Shown here: one piece after another, positions 28,301 through 43,604 of the stretch
Position numbering within the stretch: the first letter of the stretch is position 1
Layout of the letters: each line of letters starts with the position of its first letter
DNA from: Eutrigla gurnardus
Taxonomy: Eukaryota; Chordata; Actinopteri; Perciformes; Triglidae
Length of the DNA: 64,000 nt
Reading direction: 5' to 3'
Assembly (NCBI GenBank): GCA_963514095.1
Contig: OY741276.1
Location: forward strand, 8,637,264 to 8,701,263
Notes under the pieces: model-generated
What the model saw: only the letters and a program-made list of their open reading frames with translations
What the model was told of the DNA's origin: nothing
Databases searched by the model: none
Position numbers and translations under genes: made by a program

Positions 28301-30732
28301 ACACTGCACCCTTCCTTATTTTGGTCTTGTCCAACCTGAGGAATCCACCCTCCCCACAGCAGTATTTAGAGTATGGAGGGGGGGGGGGGGGGGGGGGGGG
28401 CATGAAGGAAAAGAGACTTTGATGATTAGTTCACTGTATAACTTAACAGGAGCAAGCTTAATTTGCATTTTAAAAAGTAGTGATGTCCTCCTAATGAGGC
28501 AAGCTGCTAATTAGTCATTAGATATTCTTTTTCAATCCCACATCATCAGCTCATTGAGGGTAGAGCTTGTGTAAACATGTAGCCGTCAGCTGTTCGATAT
28601 GCTTGGCATTACTGGGGATGAGGAGGATCAAGTTGAGCACCTGGTTACAGCTGAAATGTGGCATATTACTAATATATTCTGTTGCTGTTAGTATTTGGTT
28701 TCCAGGCGATGCGTCAGATAGTCAAGGTACGAGAGTGGATTGATGGCATCCTCAAATAGTCATTACGACTGACAGGCGTTCAGAGACAGTAACACACCTT
28801 GTCGTGCTCAACAAAGTCCACGAAGGCGGTCCTCTCCACCTCCACAGGTTGGCCGTGCCTGTCGTAGAGCGCCAGGACAAAGTGGAAGAAGTTGGACTTG
28901 CGGAGATTTGAGGGCGGCTGCTTCTCAAAATGAGCTCTTGACAAAGCAACTCCACTGAGGACACAAGAGGAAGAGAGAGTCAGATCCACACACAGCCACA
29001 TCTCATACCAATCAATATAAAGGTTATTTAAAAATTAAAGTGACCATGTAATATATCATCAATTGGTGGTTGATTATATTTTATATTTAAATCTAAATAA
29101 ATCAACAACTTGTATCTGCAGGCAGTAAATCATGACAACTTTTATCATAATGTTTTTTTTAAATAATTACAAAGATAACTATTAAAAAATGATTGTTAAG
29201 GCCTTTTGTTTATGCATACAATAGTATTAATAATTCACACATAAAGAGACATTCAGATAATTTATAAATATTTTGTTTCATATCTTGAAGGCCATTTTAC
29301 TTGTCTAGAAGAAACTAACGTGGCCTATAATAAACACAAAAAACAAGGCAAAGGGATTGGACAAAAAACATTTTTTAAACCATGTTTAGCTTAAAAATTA
29401 GTATTTACAATAACAACAATAACAATAAAATCAACACTTTAGACTTCAGGACGGTGGAGATTCTTGGTTAAATGTACTGAGGGTAATATGCTGCTGACTG
29501 TTGGATTTAAATAACTCAAAGATTTTAGGTTTATTTGAGAATTGAGGAGTATTTCTGTCAATTTAATTTCCCTTTCAAATTGGCCATTCTATGTTTTATT
29601 TCGGATAATTAAAAACTTGAGGAGTTTATGGATTTTTTCTCTCTCACAGCCTTAAAACGTTTCTGTTGAGAACAACAAAAAAAGCCCGAGGGGAAACGAA
29701 CTCATGCTGAGAGTTTTTTGTTGTTTTTTTAAATAAAATATTACAATCAAGATATGCATAATAATGCTTTATTTTTAGGTTTAATATAATACTCCATTGT
29801 ATCAAATAACCAGATACAGTTCGAACCGCGCCTGGCTGTATCACTTACTTACCGTTATGTATAGGCCTAATAAGACTTCTGTTTTATATGAATTAACTTG
29901 TTCTATTTTGCTGAAAACACTGCTGCCGCGTTTCTGACTTTGCACTGTTTTTCTAAACTTTGGATTCAATCGGGCATAAACCCACAGAGGAGCTGCTGAA
30001 GACATTAGAAATGTGAAGATGATGATCGGAGAATGTCGAAAACAAAAAACATATTAAGCAATAGAAATAACTGCGGATGAAAAATCATAAATGTTAAGTG
30101 CGTATGGCTGAGGATAAAAGCGTTTCCGCTGCATCACCTAAAATAGCTGGTCAGGGAAAATATATATTCAGCTTAATCACAGAAATCAGAAATTATCTCA
30201 AGTTGAACTGTGTGAACTAAATATGTAAGTTGACCTTTTGCACAAGAGTAAATTATCAAATTATTAATATACTCCTTGTGCGAGTTAATGTTAAAGTTGA
30301 ATAGTCATATGGGCCTACTTTCCTTTTGAGCACATAACATTGTATTTAAAACAATAATAATATGAAGTGCTGTTCTTTCATCCTATTTAAAGACATTTTA
30401 TTACTTGAGGGCAAAGACTTTTAAAAAGTGTCATCTTTAGCAACAAGTCGTTTGCAGCACTCGTCTGAAAGGACTGGTCGTATAAACATCAAACCGAAAA
30501 GGAGTGCGTTCACGTTGCCAATAAAGCCTGAACGCAGCACGATGAACATGCATGGTGAGAAGGTGATGTCAATATACCATCCGCTGGGTTTACTGTACCT
30601 TTGCGCCGCTACGTTCGCATCCACAACCCCGACATTACGCACCCAGGACCGGACCGGATCCATCTCCTCTCCAAGACTTCTCTCTTTTAATCCGCTCACT
30701 TCTCGCATCAGATGCTCCTGGATCCCGAACAT
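5056..30732 (-). CDS. ebf2: Early B-cell factor 2 (COE/Olf-EBF transcription factor), 16 coding exons
   Basis: This nuclear transcription factor binds ATTCCCNNGGGAAT-type palindromes as a dimer. Coding exons on the minus strand, 5' to 3': 30599-30732, 28798-28954, 26993-27056, 25532-25587, 25375-25448, 23906-23974, 9814-9895, 8196-8337, 7191-7321, 6847-6973, 6653-6741, 6482-6547, 5786-5960, 5510-5692, 5254-5424, 5056-5087. They sum to 1,752 nt (583 residues plus stop), every intron is GT-AG and every phase closes. The DNA-binding domain covers roughly residues 35-250 with the COE zinc knuckle H157-C161-C164-C170, the IPT/TIG domain roughly 262-345, the helix-loop-helix roughly 350-405, then a Ser/Pro/Gly-rich transactivation tail ending VVPPM. 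EBF2 rather than EBF1, 3 or 4 is indicated by [25 protein letters not shown] N-terminal residues (here split [18 protein letters not shown]), [10 protein letters not shown], and the KQKSAFAPV and PQGSPSPAC tail motifs. The gene looks intact; human EBF2 is about 575 residues. Confidence 0.97.
5254..5424 (-). CDS. ebf2: ebf2 coding exon 15 (transactivation region)
   Basis: Encodes [10 protein letters not shown], a run of seven serines, then [20 protein letters not shown]. The donor TTCAGAG|GTAGCC is inferred because joining to exon 16 restores [12 protein letters not shown]; reading through would add an unrelated tail and stop at 5198. Confidence 0.9.
5510..5692 (-). CDS. ebf2: ebf2 coding exon 14 (transactivation region)
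   Basis: Encodes [20 protein letters not shown], then a Gly/Ser-rich stretch and [19 protein letters not shown]. Acceptor CCTCAG|GTTAC, donor CTACA|GTAAGG. Confidence 0.93.
5786..5960 (-). CDS. ebf2: ebf2 coding exon 13 (helix repeat 2, start of transactivation region)
   Basis: Starts [19 protein letters not shown], the second helix copy, then runs into the Ser/Pro/Gly-rich tail ([20 protein letters not shown]). Donor CCAAG|GTGAGC, phase 1. Confidence 0.95.
5961..6481 (-). other. ebf2 intron 12
   Basis: 521-bp intron, AT-rich, with a short TA run near 6427-6440. Nothing else is recognised. Confidence 0.8.
6482..6547 (-). CDS. ebf2: ebf2 coding exon 12 (helix-loop-helix, first repeat)
   Basis: Exactly 22 codons: [20 protein letters not shown] plus NQ. 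With exon 13 it forms the duplicated helix (LLKRAAD...EALY) of the COE dimerisation motif. Both ends are phase 0, so skipping would keep frame. Confidence 0.94.
6653..6741 (-). CDS. ebf2: ebf2 coding exon 11
   Basis: Encodes [20 protein letters not shown] and [10 protein letters not shown], linking the IPT domain to the helix-loop-helix. Acceptor TTTCAG|CCC, donor CCAAG|GTTCGA, phase 0. Confidence 0.95.
6847..6973 (-). CDS. ebf2: ebf2 coding exon 10 (IPT/TIG domain)
   Basis: Encodes [20 protein letters not shown], then [20 protein letters not shown]. These residues are close to invariant in EBF proteins. Acceptor CTTCAG|CTG, donor CACGG|GTATTT. Confidence 0.96.
7191..7321 (-). CDS. ebf2: ebf2 coding exon 9 (start of IPT/TIG domain)
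   Basis: Encodes [20 protein letters not shown] and on to [10 protein letters not shown], the first strands of the IPT/TIG immunoglobulin-like fold. The acceptor has a long C-rich tract. It ends in phase 0. Confidence 0.95.
7322..8195 (-). other. ebf2 intron 8, with an interspersed-repeat fragment
   Basis: An 874-bp AT-rich intron. Near 7755-7815 it contains AGTACTTGAGTAAATGTACT-like sequence, resembling a dispersed repeat I associate with fish genomes. No gene is seen. Confidence 0.6.
8196..8337 (-). CDS. ebf2: ebf2 coding exon 8
   Basis: Encodes [20 protein letters not shown] through the nuclear-localisation-like [10 protein letters not shown]. It ends with ESAENTMEY, at the position of the 8-residue optional insert known from EBF1. 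Donor TATG|GTGAGA, phase 1. Confidence 0.94.
8338..9813 (-). other. ebf2 intron 7
   Basis: 1.5-kb intron. The open frame running out of exon 8 into it is intronic read-through with no family match. No mobile element is recognised. Confidence 0.7.
9814..9895 (-). CDS. ebf2: ebf2 coding exon 7 (82 bp)
   Basis: Encodes [19 protein letters not shown] then PRDMRRFQ, a core of the COE DNA-binding domain. LKTAGN is the EBF2 form; EBF1 and EBF4 have LKNAGN. It lies 14 kb from exon 6. Acceptor CTGCAG|G, donor TTTCAG|GTACG. Confidence 0.95.
16974..17018. repeat. (CA)n microsatellite
   Basis: About 45 bp of CA in ebf2 intron 6. Confidence 0.95.
17602..17790. repeat. Two (CA)n microsatellites 80 bp apart
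   Basis: CA at 17,602-17,680 and again at 17,759-17,790, separated by unique sequence, in ebf2 intron 6. Confidence 0.93.
21084..21096 (+). promoter_or_regulatory. Perfect DR1 nuclear-receptor half-site pair
   Basis: AGGTCA, one spacer base, AGGTCA. This is the consensus bound by RXR heterodimers (including PPAR), COUP-TF and HNF4. It lies in ebf2 intron 6. Occupancy is unknown and a single match can occur by chance. Confidence 0.3.
22219..22251. repeat. (CA)n microsatellite
   Basis: About 32 bp of CA in ebf2 intron 6. Confidence 0.95.
23906..23974 (-). CDS. ebf2: ebf2 coding exon 6 (second half of zinc knuckle)
   Basis: Contributes C164 and C170 and the invariant segment [15 protein letters not shown]. 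Acceptor CACTCAG|CCGC, donor GACAG|GTAATG, ending in phase 2. Confidence 0.94.
23975..25374 (-). other. ebf2 intron 5
   Basis: 1.4-kb intron with C-homopolymer runs near 24,403-24,425 and 24,670-24,685, a CA repeat near 24,301-24,324, and a long TG repeat against exon 5. No gene is seen. Confidence 0.75.
25307..25369. repeat. (TG)n microsatellite next to ebf2 exon 5 donor
   Basis: About 63 bp of uninterrupted TG on the plus strand. In the ebf2 sense direction it is a CA repeat that starts within about 6 nt of the exon 5 splice donor. Confidence 0.95.
25375..25448 (-). CDS. ebf2: ebf2 coding exon 5 (first half of zinc knuckle)
   Basis: Residues 138-161 plus two bases. It carries H157 and C161 of the H-X3-C-X2-C-X5-C zinc knuckle. 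The donor GTGAGT runs directly into a long CA repeat on the sense strand. Confidence 0.94.
25532..25587 (-). CDS. ebf2: ebf2 coding exon 4 (56 bp)
   Basis: Encodes [18 protein letters not shown]. Alanine stands where the mammalian family has valine (LYVRLIDS). It is separated from exon 5 by an 83-bp intron and ends in phase 0. Confidence 0.94.
25588..26992 (-). other. ebf2 intron 3
   Basis: 1.4-kb intron with G-rich and TG-rich tracts around 26,470-26,720. Nothing coding is recognised. Confidence 0.75.
26993..27056 (-). CDS. ebf2: ebf2 coding exon 3 (64 bp)
   Basis: Encodes [20 protein letters not shown] and following residues of the DNA-binding domain. Acceptor TTCCAAG|GAG, donor AACG|GTGAGT, ending in phase 1. 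Confidence 0.94.
27057..28797 (-). other. ebf2 intron 2
   Basis: 1.7-kb intron. It contains a pyrimidine-rich block (27,500-27,610) followed by a purine-rich block (27,660-27,770), and a run of about 23 G residues at 28,378-28,400. No gene is seen. Confidence 0.75.
28378..28400. repeat. G homopolymer in ebf2 intron 2
   Basis: About 23 consecutive G residues on the plus strand (C on the sense strand). Confidence 0.9.
28798..28954 (-). CDS. ebf2: ebf2 coding exon 2
   Basis: Residues 45-97, including [16 protein letters not shown] and the start of the DNA-binding domain ([12 protein letters not shown]). Acceptor TCCTCAG|TGGAG, donor GACAAG|GTGTGT. It ends in phase 0. Confidence 0.95.
28955..30598 (-). 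other. ebf2 intron 1
   Basis: 1.6-kb AT-rich intron. No gene or mobile element is recognised. Confidence 0.75.
30599..30732 (-). CDS. ebf2: ebf2 coding exon 1
   Basis: Residues 1-44 plus two bases of codon 45, starting MFGIQ. The ATG at 30732 is chosen because MFGIQ is the family's N-terminus. The donor reads CAAAG|GTACAG. Confidence 0.93.
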
Positions 30733-31540
30733 TTAAGCCACGTCCTGCGCGTCTCGGTGCACTTTTTTTTTAAACTTAAGAAGAAGTAAAAAAAAAAGAA
30801 AAAAAAAGAAAGGAAGAAAGAAAACTAAGCTGGAGAGCTAAAGCACTTTGGCAAACAACAGAAGGTCCACCCCAGGGCGCTGCGCTCCTCCGCAGCTTTG
30901 ACAACAAATGACCGACGCTGAGTGATGATGTTTCAGAAGGCGCCGGCAGTTAAAAATCCACGCACACTTTCTTTATAGGCTGAAACGACGAAAATGGATG
31001 TATTCCCCCACTAATTGCGAGCATTGTCCAAGCGCAGACCTCCAGCGTCAGTTCGAGCAGAAACGATCACCTGCTCGCTGGGTTGAACTCCTCGCACAGT
31101 TTGGAGCGAGTCCGTCTCACAATAATCTGTCAAATAAAATGTGTGTGAGTGTGTGAGTGTGTGTGCAGAAAGTCTTCCTTTGTCAGAGGGCCAGATCGGA
31201 TCACAACAGTTGATCCGGGGGGCCAGGAAGCTCGCAGTGAACCGCTGTCTTGAAGCATGAATGAGACCCTCTGCCGGGATGGAGCGTGGAGGAGGGGCCA
31301 CAGTGCCATATGGGGGACCGATTGTTGAAATGGATGCTCTCATTGGTGTAAAGTGCATCCGTTGTTTGGACTTCTGCCAGATTCAGCCTCCAACTTTTCA
31401 CACATCAAGTTGGACCAGGGTGATGGGGAAAAGGGAAAACACACTTTTACACATTTTAAAGCAAAAACATATACTTTTAAATAACGTGTATTATTAGTTG
31501 TGTGTGATTGGAATGAAAGGTCCTCTTTGTGTGTGTGTGT

Positions 31541-31564
31541 GGGGGGGGGGGGGGGGGGGGGGGG
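31541..31564. repeat. G homopolymer preceded by (TG)n
   Basis: 24 consecutive G residues after a short TG run. Such runs can form quadruplexes and are also prone to sequencing-length error. Confidence 0.9.
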
Positions 31565-31839
31565 TGTTTGTTAGTTATAAGAGTTGACATGTTTTATATT
31601 TCTATGTGTCGTTCATCTCTGAGCGCTCTGTACTTGTTGAAACGTGGGTTTGAATCCCCCCGTACACGCTGTCATTAATAGTCTGTACAGCAAATCCTGT
31701 TTGGTCTTTTCATTCAAGTCAAATTTGAACACAAGTGCGCTCTCGACAGGCGCGCATTCAGCAGCTCGACCGTCTGCTCCTTTGAACGCAGTGATTCCGC
31801 TGAGGAGGCATCGCATCAGTGTCAGCCGCAACAATGGCC

Positions 31840-31915
31840 GTCTGGTTGGTCCATCAATCTCCGCCGGCAGCGGACGGCGCTGCGCTCTGATTGGCGTTCG
31901 GTGCGCAGCCTGACA
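31840..31915 (-). promoter_or_regulatory. Candidate upstream promoter segment of ebf2 with CCAAT box
   Basis: A GC-rich segment about 1.1 kb upstream of the ebf2 ATG has a minus-strand CCAAT at 31,890-31,894 and a CCAAC nearby. A TSS here would need a long 5' UTR or an upstream exon, so this is a weak inference. Confidence 0.25.
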
Positions 31916-34242
31916 GTGGCCCGAAATGAGTTCTTCATCAATACAACAGATTATTGAAGTGGTCATGAAATCAGTTAGAAATAACCTTTATTTGCATTTC
32001 TTTTCTTTTTTTAAAGGGATTTGGCAATTTATCTCCTATAGAAAACAACTTGAGATTAATTTTGGATAAACAGATAAAGTTTCTTTTTAGCTGCTGATTT
32101 TGGAGAAAAAACGCCCAAAAAACGCGCAGAAGTTTCGTCAATGTAATTTAACATAAGTTCTACATTTTTAGATTAATCATATTTTTGTATTTATATATAT
32201 CATTCTCAGTTTCAAAATCCGTTTTGTGTTTAGGCCCAACAGAAGAAATATGTGCATGTTTTAGTTTATTTATTTATTTTTCCCTTTGTAGACTTAAAAA
32301 TTAATTTCCGCTCCTGCTCATCTGGCTTTGAAAAGGAAAGTTTTTTGCCAACACTGCTTTGCCCCTTACCGATACTATTGTCTCCGTGTGGAGTTTGGTG
32401 CGCCTGGACAATGGGCGTAAATCTCCCCCCTTGGATCCCGCCTCAACCCACCATCTGCCAGCGCGGGACAAAGTCAGATGTTCCCCCAATTATGAGAGCA
32501 GTCTCAGGGAATCCTGCTGCCGAGTCTCCGCCCTTCCCTCACACACTTCCCCGACATGATTGACAGCTCTACTTAACCATGAGTCATTGTATTTGATGAC
32601 ACACTTTCATAAAAAAAAAAAGAAATTCCTCCACTGAAATGCAGGGAGGTGCTCGCTTAAAAAATAGGTCACTTGGATTTAATTGTTTTGAATTTATGTA
32701 AGGGTGGCATAATAACAAACATTGCAGCCAGTGCAGACATTGGATGTGTGCCAGTGCCTTGCTCAAAAACTCAGGTAGTCGAACGGTTGCTGCATCAAAG
32801 CTTCAGATGTTTTATTGCGCAAATTAAAAATGTTGGCCAACAAGATGTAAAACGCCGGTCTGTATTTCCTGTGCGTGATGGCAAAGACTCAAGTCTGTTG
32901 AAGCTGAGCTATGTTTGGACTGTAATGTTGGGTGGAACAGCATAAATCAGGTCAGTCATCAATCACAGCTTTAGTTGACAGAGTCAATGTGATCAAACAG
33001 GTTTCTGGAGTCATCATGTCTGGATAAGTCAGCTCAGTTGTTCATCTTAATACAGACCTTTTTTTTTCTCCAATATGCATCAATTTGTTTTGTTGTTTTA
33101 ATGGATTTATTGTGTTTACAAAAGTTTAATCTTTTTCGCCAAAGACATGAATCACAATTATTACGCCTCGATTGGAGAGTGTATGGTTATAAATTCACAA
33201 TTCAAGTTGGTACCTCACTTACCTCCGCCTATACATTATCAATTAGTCGGTTTATTCGATGTGTAACTCGAGCTGGCGGAAGGTTACATTGAGAGAAACA
33301 GATCCGCCTGTCGTGTGTGTGTGTGTTTTACATGAGGTTGCTGTACCGCTGCGGGCCGGCTCGCCTCTCCGCTGCAGCCCCACAGGTGCGACCTACTCGG
33401 CCGTGATTATCAGCGAGACCCGCAGGACTTTGCTGTCTCAATGTGGCTTTTCTGAACCGGTGGAGCGGAGAGTCGGGGCGAAAATGGGGGATTAGTCAAA
33501 CCACAAACGTCTTTCTAATCAATTTAACCCGCTGAGACGGTCAGTCCGTGTGTTTTAGGGGGGGGAGGAGGGGGGAATCAGTGACTGCTAAACCAAACAA
33601 TAGGGTATCGTGTGCCGCTCGTCCTCTCCAGCATTCCCCTGCTCCCATGGGACACCCAGAGCCCCTCTGTGTGGATGGCACTGTCCACGGAGGTCACGAG
33701 GGGCGTGGCCGCGCGTGTGTGTGTGTGTGCGTGTGCGCGCGTCCGTGTGTGGATACGCAGCAGCTGGTTCCCGTCCCTCTTCTCCTCCATGTGTAGAAAA
33801 CAGCAGAGCGAACGAGACCCACCAAGTCTCCATCGATCGTCTTATAGTGCGTTTTCTTTTTAGTTAACCTGTTTAGGATCTAGGGGCGAGGATCTAGACC
33901 AGACCCCCTTGTGGAGTCTCGGCACCGTTACCCCCATTTCTTAGTATCAAAAACCTTCATCTGCTCCTAAATCTGGACATAAAACCTGTTGTGATTTAGA
34001 GCTAAATCACTTCTTTAAAGAAAATAAAATACAGGGTGATCTATTCTCAGAGGAATATATAATATATATGGCAAACGTTTGTTAGTTATGAATATAACAA
34101 TATTATTGTTAGTCTCCATTTCACCTTTTCATCAATTTCATTCAATGTGACATGTTTTTTTTTAAATAAAGTTTACCTTTTGAATTACACTCACGCTTTC
34201 ACCTTCAAAAAAGACATTTCAACTCTTTCATTGTGTTTGTTG

Positions 34243-34248
34243 TTTATT
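34243..34248 (-). terminator. Candidate poly(A) signal of peroxidase A (AATAAA)
   Basis: AATAAA on the minus strand about 1.2 kb after the stop. The intervening AT-rich sequence has no other feature and is the probable 3' UTR. Confidence 0.35.
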
Positions 34249-35459
34249 GTGACAAGACTTTGATCTTAGATGTACAACATTTGTCAGACAGAAACAAAGC
34301 TTATACAGTATATATACATTATATTACAAACAAATAACTTTGTGTTTTCTCACAGTAAAAGTAGTTCCAGGGAGCCAGCATTCAGTACCAAAGTATTGAA
34401 ACAGGCCCAAATCTGTGTGGCAGGGTTACAAGTTCCTTTAAACAATGAAAAGCAATGAAAAAAGATGTCTCAACTAGCAACTTCATCATATCTGTTTCTG
34501 AACATTTTTGCCTTTTTTAGGCAGATATTGCTGTTAATCTTTTGTTAAGCATTTGTTCCAGAACATCACTGAATGATAGCTTGTCTTTATGACCTCCATT
34601 ATGTTTTAATAAAGAAACAGTTTCTTGTTATTTGTTCATTTTAGTTCACAGATTAAACTTCATGATTTGTTCAGACAAATACAAGTAAGCTAACTCTGCA
34701 AGTCAACAGGTCATCCTGAGAACCATTAAGTCCTGCAGGCAGAGCAGGAACTGTAATCCATCCAAAACCACAGGTCGTGCCCACTTTCTTGTCCTAAAAT
34801 GATTGTATGTCGGTGCCATCTACTGGACTGGTTAAGAACAGCATTAACTGTGTTTTTCTGGGTCTGCATATAAACGTGTGCTATCTTCTGAAGTTGTGTT
34901 GTGTGTCAAAATAAGTGACTTACATTTACTCTCTGGAAAAACAAAAGTGTGTTTCCAAAATGAAAAGAAAATAATTACAGCTTGTATCTTATTTAAGGAC
35001 CATACCTTGTACCATACATTACACTTTTTTAGAAAATAAGTGAAGACTGATTTAGAAATAAAGTCAGGTAATTTTCACAGTGCTTTCTTTTTTACAAAAA
35101 TAATATGTACATTATATTACAGCACTAATGCAGGTATCACTGCATCAGTATATTCCTTCATTTAAAACAAGATCATTTCAACAATCCAATAATGCAACAG
35201 GTTTTTAAACATATTTTTCCACGAAAGTTCATTTTAAGATGTCATTTTTGCCTTAAATTGCCTTAGAACTGGGCAACTTTTCCGTGTATCAAGAAACTCT
35301 CAGCAAAGCTGTTCTTTGGTCAAATCTGAGTAATTTAGAGCACATGTGCTGTCTCTAATCCTACTGCAAAGCACTGCACTGTTAAGTGGAAAGTGGGATT
35401 ATCTCATTTAGCATTTAAGGGGGATGCTGTGGATCAACAGCTGTATCAAGAGCAGTCTC
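34249..35459 (-). other. Probable 3' UTR of peroxidase A
   Basis: AT-rich, no coding signal, between the C1q-exon stop and the first plausible poly(A) signal. The extent is inferred. Confidence 0.4.
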
Positions 35460-40272
<4,813 letters not shown>

Positions 40273-40448
40273 CTCTTCCAGAAGAGACAAATATTCTCCA
40301 GACAGTAATGCCCTGGTAAAATAAAACATTTTATTAAAAAAAAAAAAAAAAATACTTGAAGATCAGAAAACAAATATCATCCAATCGAATGCATTATCCA
40401 TCACACTTGATTCAGTATATATCAAGTTAAATAAAGTCGGAAGGTTAC

Positions 40449-40502
40449 CTGTGAAAGGTGTGCAGCTCCCTTCCGATGCAGTAGCAGCAGCTGTGAGAAG
40501 GT
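40449..40502 (-). other. Non-coding exon 1 of peroxidase A (inferred)
   Basis: Donor CACAG|GTAACC at 40449. The upstream end is placed about 30 bp after the TATA box. This leader splices to the acceptor at 40312. The exact start is inferred. Confidence 0.5.
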
Positions 40503-40527
40503 GATGCCGATCTCAGGATCGCAGGCT

Positions 40528-40534
40528 TCTTATA
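40528..40534 (-). promoter_or_regulatory. TATA box of peroxidase A
   Basis: TATAAGA on the minus strand, about 30 bp upstream of the inferred leader exon. The peroxidase B promoter has the equivalent TATAAGC. Confidence 0.6.
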
Positions 40535-41811
40535 CTCTGCAGGACGTCATCTAACGCCGCCTTTTGTCAGGAATTTCGCCAAGACAATACTTCATAGGCC
40601 ATATTTTTTTTCTTCCTAGTTCCTCATTGCAGCGGCACCTGTTCCAAGTGTGCCATTTACGGTACGAGCAATAAGGAAAACAATCGTCTCAGTGCTGGTT
40701 TATGAGGAGAACTTATCTCGATTTACAGCTCAGTTTAGGTTCGGCAGGAAATCAACGTCGTTTTAGTTAATTCGTTAGAATGTGTGTATTATTTTCATGC
40801 ATTTGTGTATTTCTTTGTTTGGCTATTTTTTTTTTTTTTTTTTTTGTAAATGCAAAGGTGATGACTTTTAGGCCAAACTGTTACACCTCGAGATTATTCG
40901 GACACATGCGATTTAGAAATAAAGCGCATGACATAAAAGTTGCATTCAAAAATAATTTCATTATTTGAAATTTTTCTTTTCACTTTTCCTTCTTTCTTTT
41001 TTCATCCTCACATAATTTAGTGTATATCTATGTTTTAATCCTACGTGAATATTATGTAGCCTATGTCTACAAATCAAAATGACAATGTAGGCCATAAAAA
41101 GATAAGGTGAACATTTTCGGGAAAGTTCGATTAAGTCACACACGACAAGCGCCTCCAACTTCCTTGAGCTGACGTCGGAATGTCTGTCAAGCTGTTAAGG
41201 CATCCTCCAGCAACGACGCGAAAAAAAAAACCCCGTAAAGCAATAACGTGACTCATGTAGGTCAGTATGCAACAGGCCTACATATGCGTGTCTATGAAAC
41301 GAGTGATGATTTGTTGACTAAACTCATGTTGTAATCGATTCATTTAAACGCGTCGGGGTCTGTTGGATATGCTGATCCAGTTAAGAGTTAATTCCAGCTT
41401 TTTAATCAATGAAAACTGACATTTGCTTCGTTTATTGGAGTTTTAAAAAAAGTCGGATATAAATACATTTACCAAATAATTTTCTATTTTCGGGCAACAC
41501 GGAAATAATATTATTTACTTCGTTCTCACGCGTTTCCTGCATCTCAGTATGTGATGTCGTGCGGCACCTGATGCCATTCTAATGTAATGACACGCACGCA
41601 CACACACACGCACACACACAGATACACCCGCAAACACACACGATACACTAAAAGAAACGTCGTTTTAATTCATACAAACATTGCATAACTCTCGTGTGAA
41701 TTGTGAACGTGTGATTCACGTTTTAATGGGACAGACTATTTGACCTCATTTCACTAAGCATGTGATTTAATTAGTAAAGCACACCTGGGCTTTAAGGTGC
41801 GTTTGTTGACA
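40535..41811. other. Upstream flank of peroxidase A
   Basis: No gene seen. AT-rich sequence with an interrupted CA repeat near 41,590-41,640. It presumably holds proximal regulatory DNA of peroxidase A. Confidence 0.5.
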
Positions 41812-43076
41812 GAAATACCTGAAGGCAAACACTATTATTATTACTATAATTATAATCATTATTATTATGCATTAGTAGGCCAGTTGTTGCTATTATGCAA
41901 TGTGACGCGATTTCCCGGGATGGTGCAAAAGGAACCTTACTTGACATGCAACATGTTTTTGTATTACAGATTACCCTTCATCTTTTAGCCGGATATATAG
42001 GTTTAGATAAGGTGAGATGATGGTGAAATGAATGCATGCTACATAATGAGAAACTGACGTCACGCGATCTGTTAGAAGATTTCCCCCTCCGTTGGAGTTG
42101 TTGTGTCATGTGTCATTTAAGGTAACTGAAAGCGATACTTATAGTAGGCCTACCTTTATTATTTAATAACGTATAATCAGACATTTACATCTAATAAATC
42201 CTCAGCTTTTTATACTTGTAGATCCCCCCAGCCGTCTCCTAACAGTACGCTATAGCTGCTGCAGCTGCACGTTAACGCTTTGAGGACGCTTTGAGTGGCT
42301 GAAATCGAAAGGAGACGTTAAAGTGCGTCATAACGCGTTTGACGCCATTTAAAACAATGAATGCATTCATGTATGTGCTCAAAAAACCCGTTTTGAAGGT
42401 TAGATGACATCGTCTTTGTGCAGATATTCCATTTGTTTTATAATGTTTGGTCTCATACAGCACCTCAACTTTTGAAAACATCCAAGCTGTATGCAGCTGT
42501 ATGCTAATGGATGGCTTTTTGAGTCTCCACATGTTAGTTCAGATCTACAATAATGAAGAAACACAAATAAAGCAGTAAAGTAAAAGCAACCTGGTGGATT
42601 TGGCCACCATAACAGGATGTCGTCTGGTTATGAGGTGTGGTTGAGTATTATCTGGAGCTACGGCTGGTTCAGACTGTCCAGGTGCTAACATACATTACTT
42701 TTCATTTTACTACATTGTGACTACTGCAAACATTATATTTCATATGAAGTTTTGTGTTTTCATGTTAAGACAATTGCTGTGAACTGAATGGACATCTGCA
42801 GTTACCAAAACTGAGCTGCTAACGATGCCAAGCACCCAGTGAACCACACACTTGTATTTACCATGAAGGAGATTCCTCATTCTTCCTTCAGACAAACATA
42901 ACCGGTTACTGCCTCTGACACTCAATTATGTTTTTAATCCCTTTGTGCTTTTTTTCCTTTTACACTGTACAGTTTCCTTGAGTTTGTGAAAGGCAGTTTC
43001 AAATTCAAATGTATTGCAAATGCATTCTGATTATTGTAACACTCAAAGTATTATGAATAATTATTTATTAAAAAAA
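41812..43076. repeat. Left copy of a local tandem duplication
   Basis: Matches 43,805-44,944 over most of its length. Between about 42,530 and 43,065 it is almost base-identical to 44,395-44,930, so the same meaningless 61-residue open frame appears in both. Non-coding. Confidence 0.85.
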
Positions 43077-43600
43077 TATTATTCTTTATTTTATCACTAT
43101 AGGATTATACAACATACAACACGAACCACAACACGTACAACAAAGTCCATTCTGCCAACACTACTGAGGATCCACACAGGTCTAACTCACTTATTCGGAC
43201 CACTTTCCAACCATACTACAAATCCAACACTCACCACACTAAAAAGGTGACTTATGTAGAAAAAGTGTTCAGTTCACACAATAAGACAAGCCAATACAAT
43301 CTATCTAAAAACAGCTGACTGTCTGAAGAGATGACTTTATCATAAAAGGGGCTGAAAAGGGAGGCGCAGTCTGTGTATGAGGCAAAGAGAGGTAGATAAC
43401 ACTAGAGAACACCCACTATTCCTCCAAGCCCCCAACAATGAACAGCATGAAGAGAGAGCTGGTGCAGCTAATCAACATGGCAAAGTACCAAAACTGGATT
43501 TCGAAGAATGAACATGATATTTTTACACATTTTCCTTCATTTTATATGCTGCCAAAAGACCAAACATTTGGAGAATCCACCTAGTAGGCTGATCATCAGT
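43077..43600. other. Unique sequence between the duplication copies
   Basis: About 500 bp of AT-rich DNA with no recognised feature. Confidence 0.5.
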
Positions 43601-43604
43601 GGGA

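Larger units (their letters stand above)
30733..34242. other. Intergenic region: ebf2 5' flank and peroxidase A 3' flank
   Basis: No coding sequence is supported. GC-richer stretches lie near 30,840-31,300, 31,740-31,915 and 32,390-32,560, consistent with ebf2 upstream regulatory DNA. A run of 24 G residues occupies 31,541-31,564. Confidence 0.6.

Noticed and set aside
42740..42925. A 61-residue frame found identically at 42,740 and 44,597
   Set aside because: The identity comes from the local DNA duplication. The protein has no recognisable motif or splice context.
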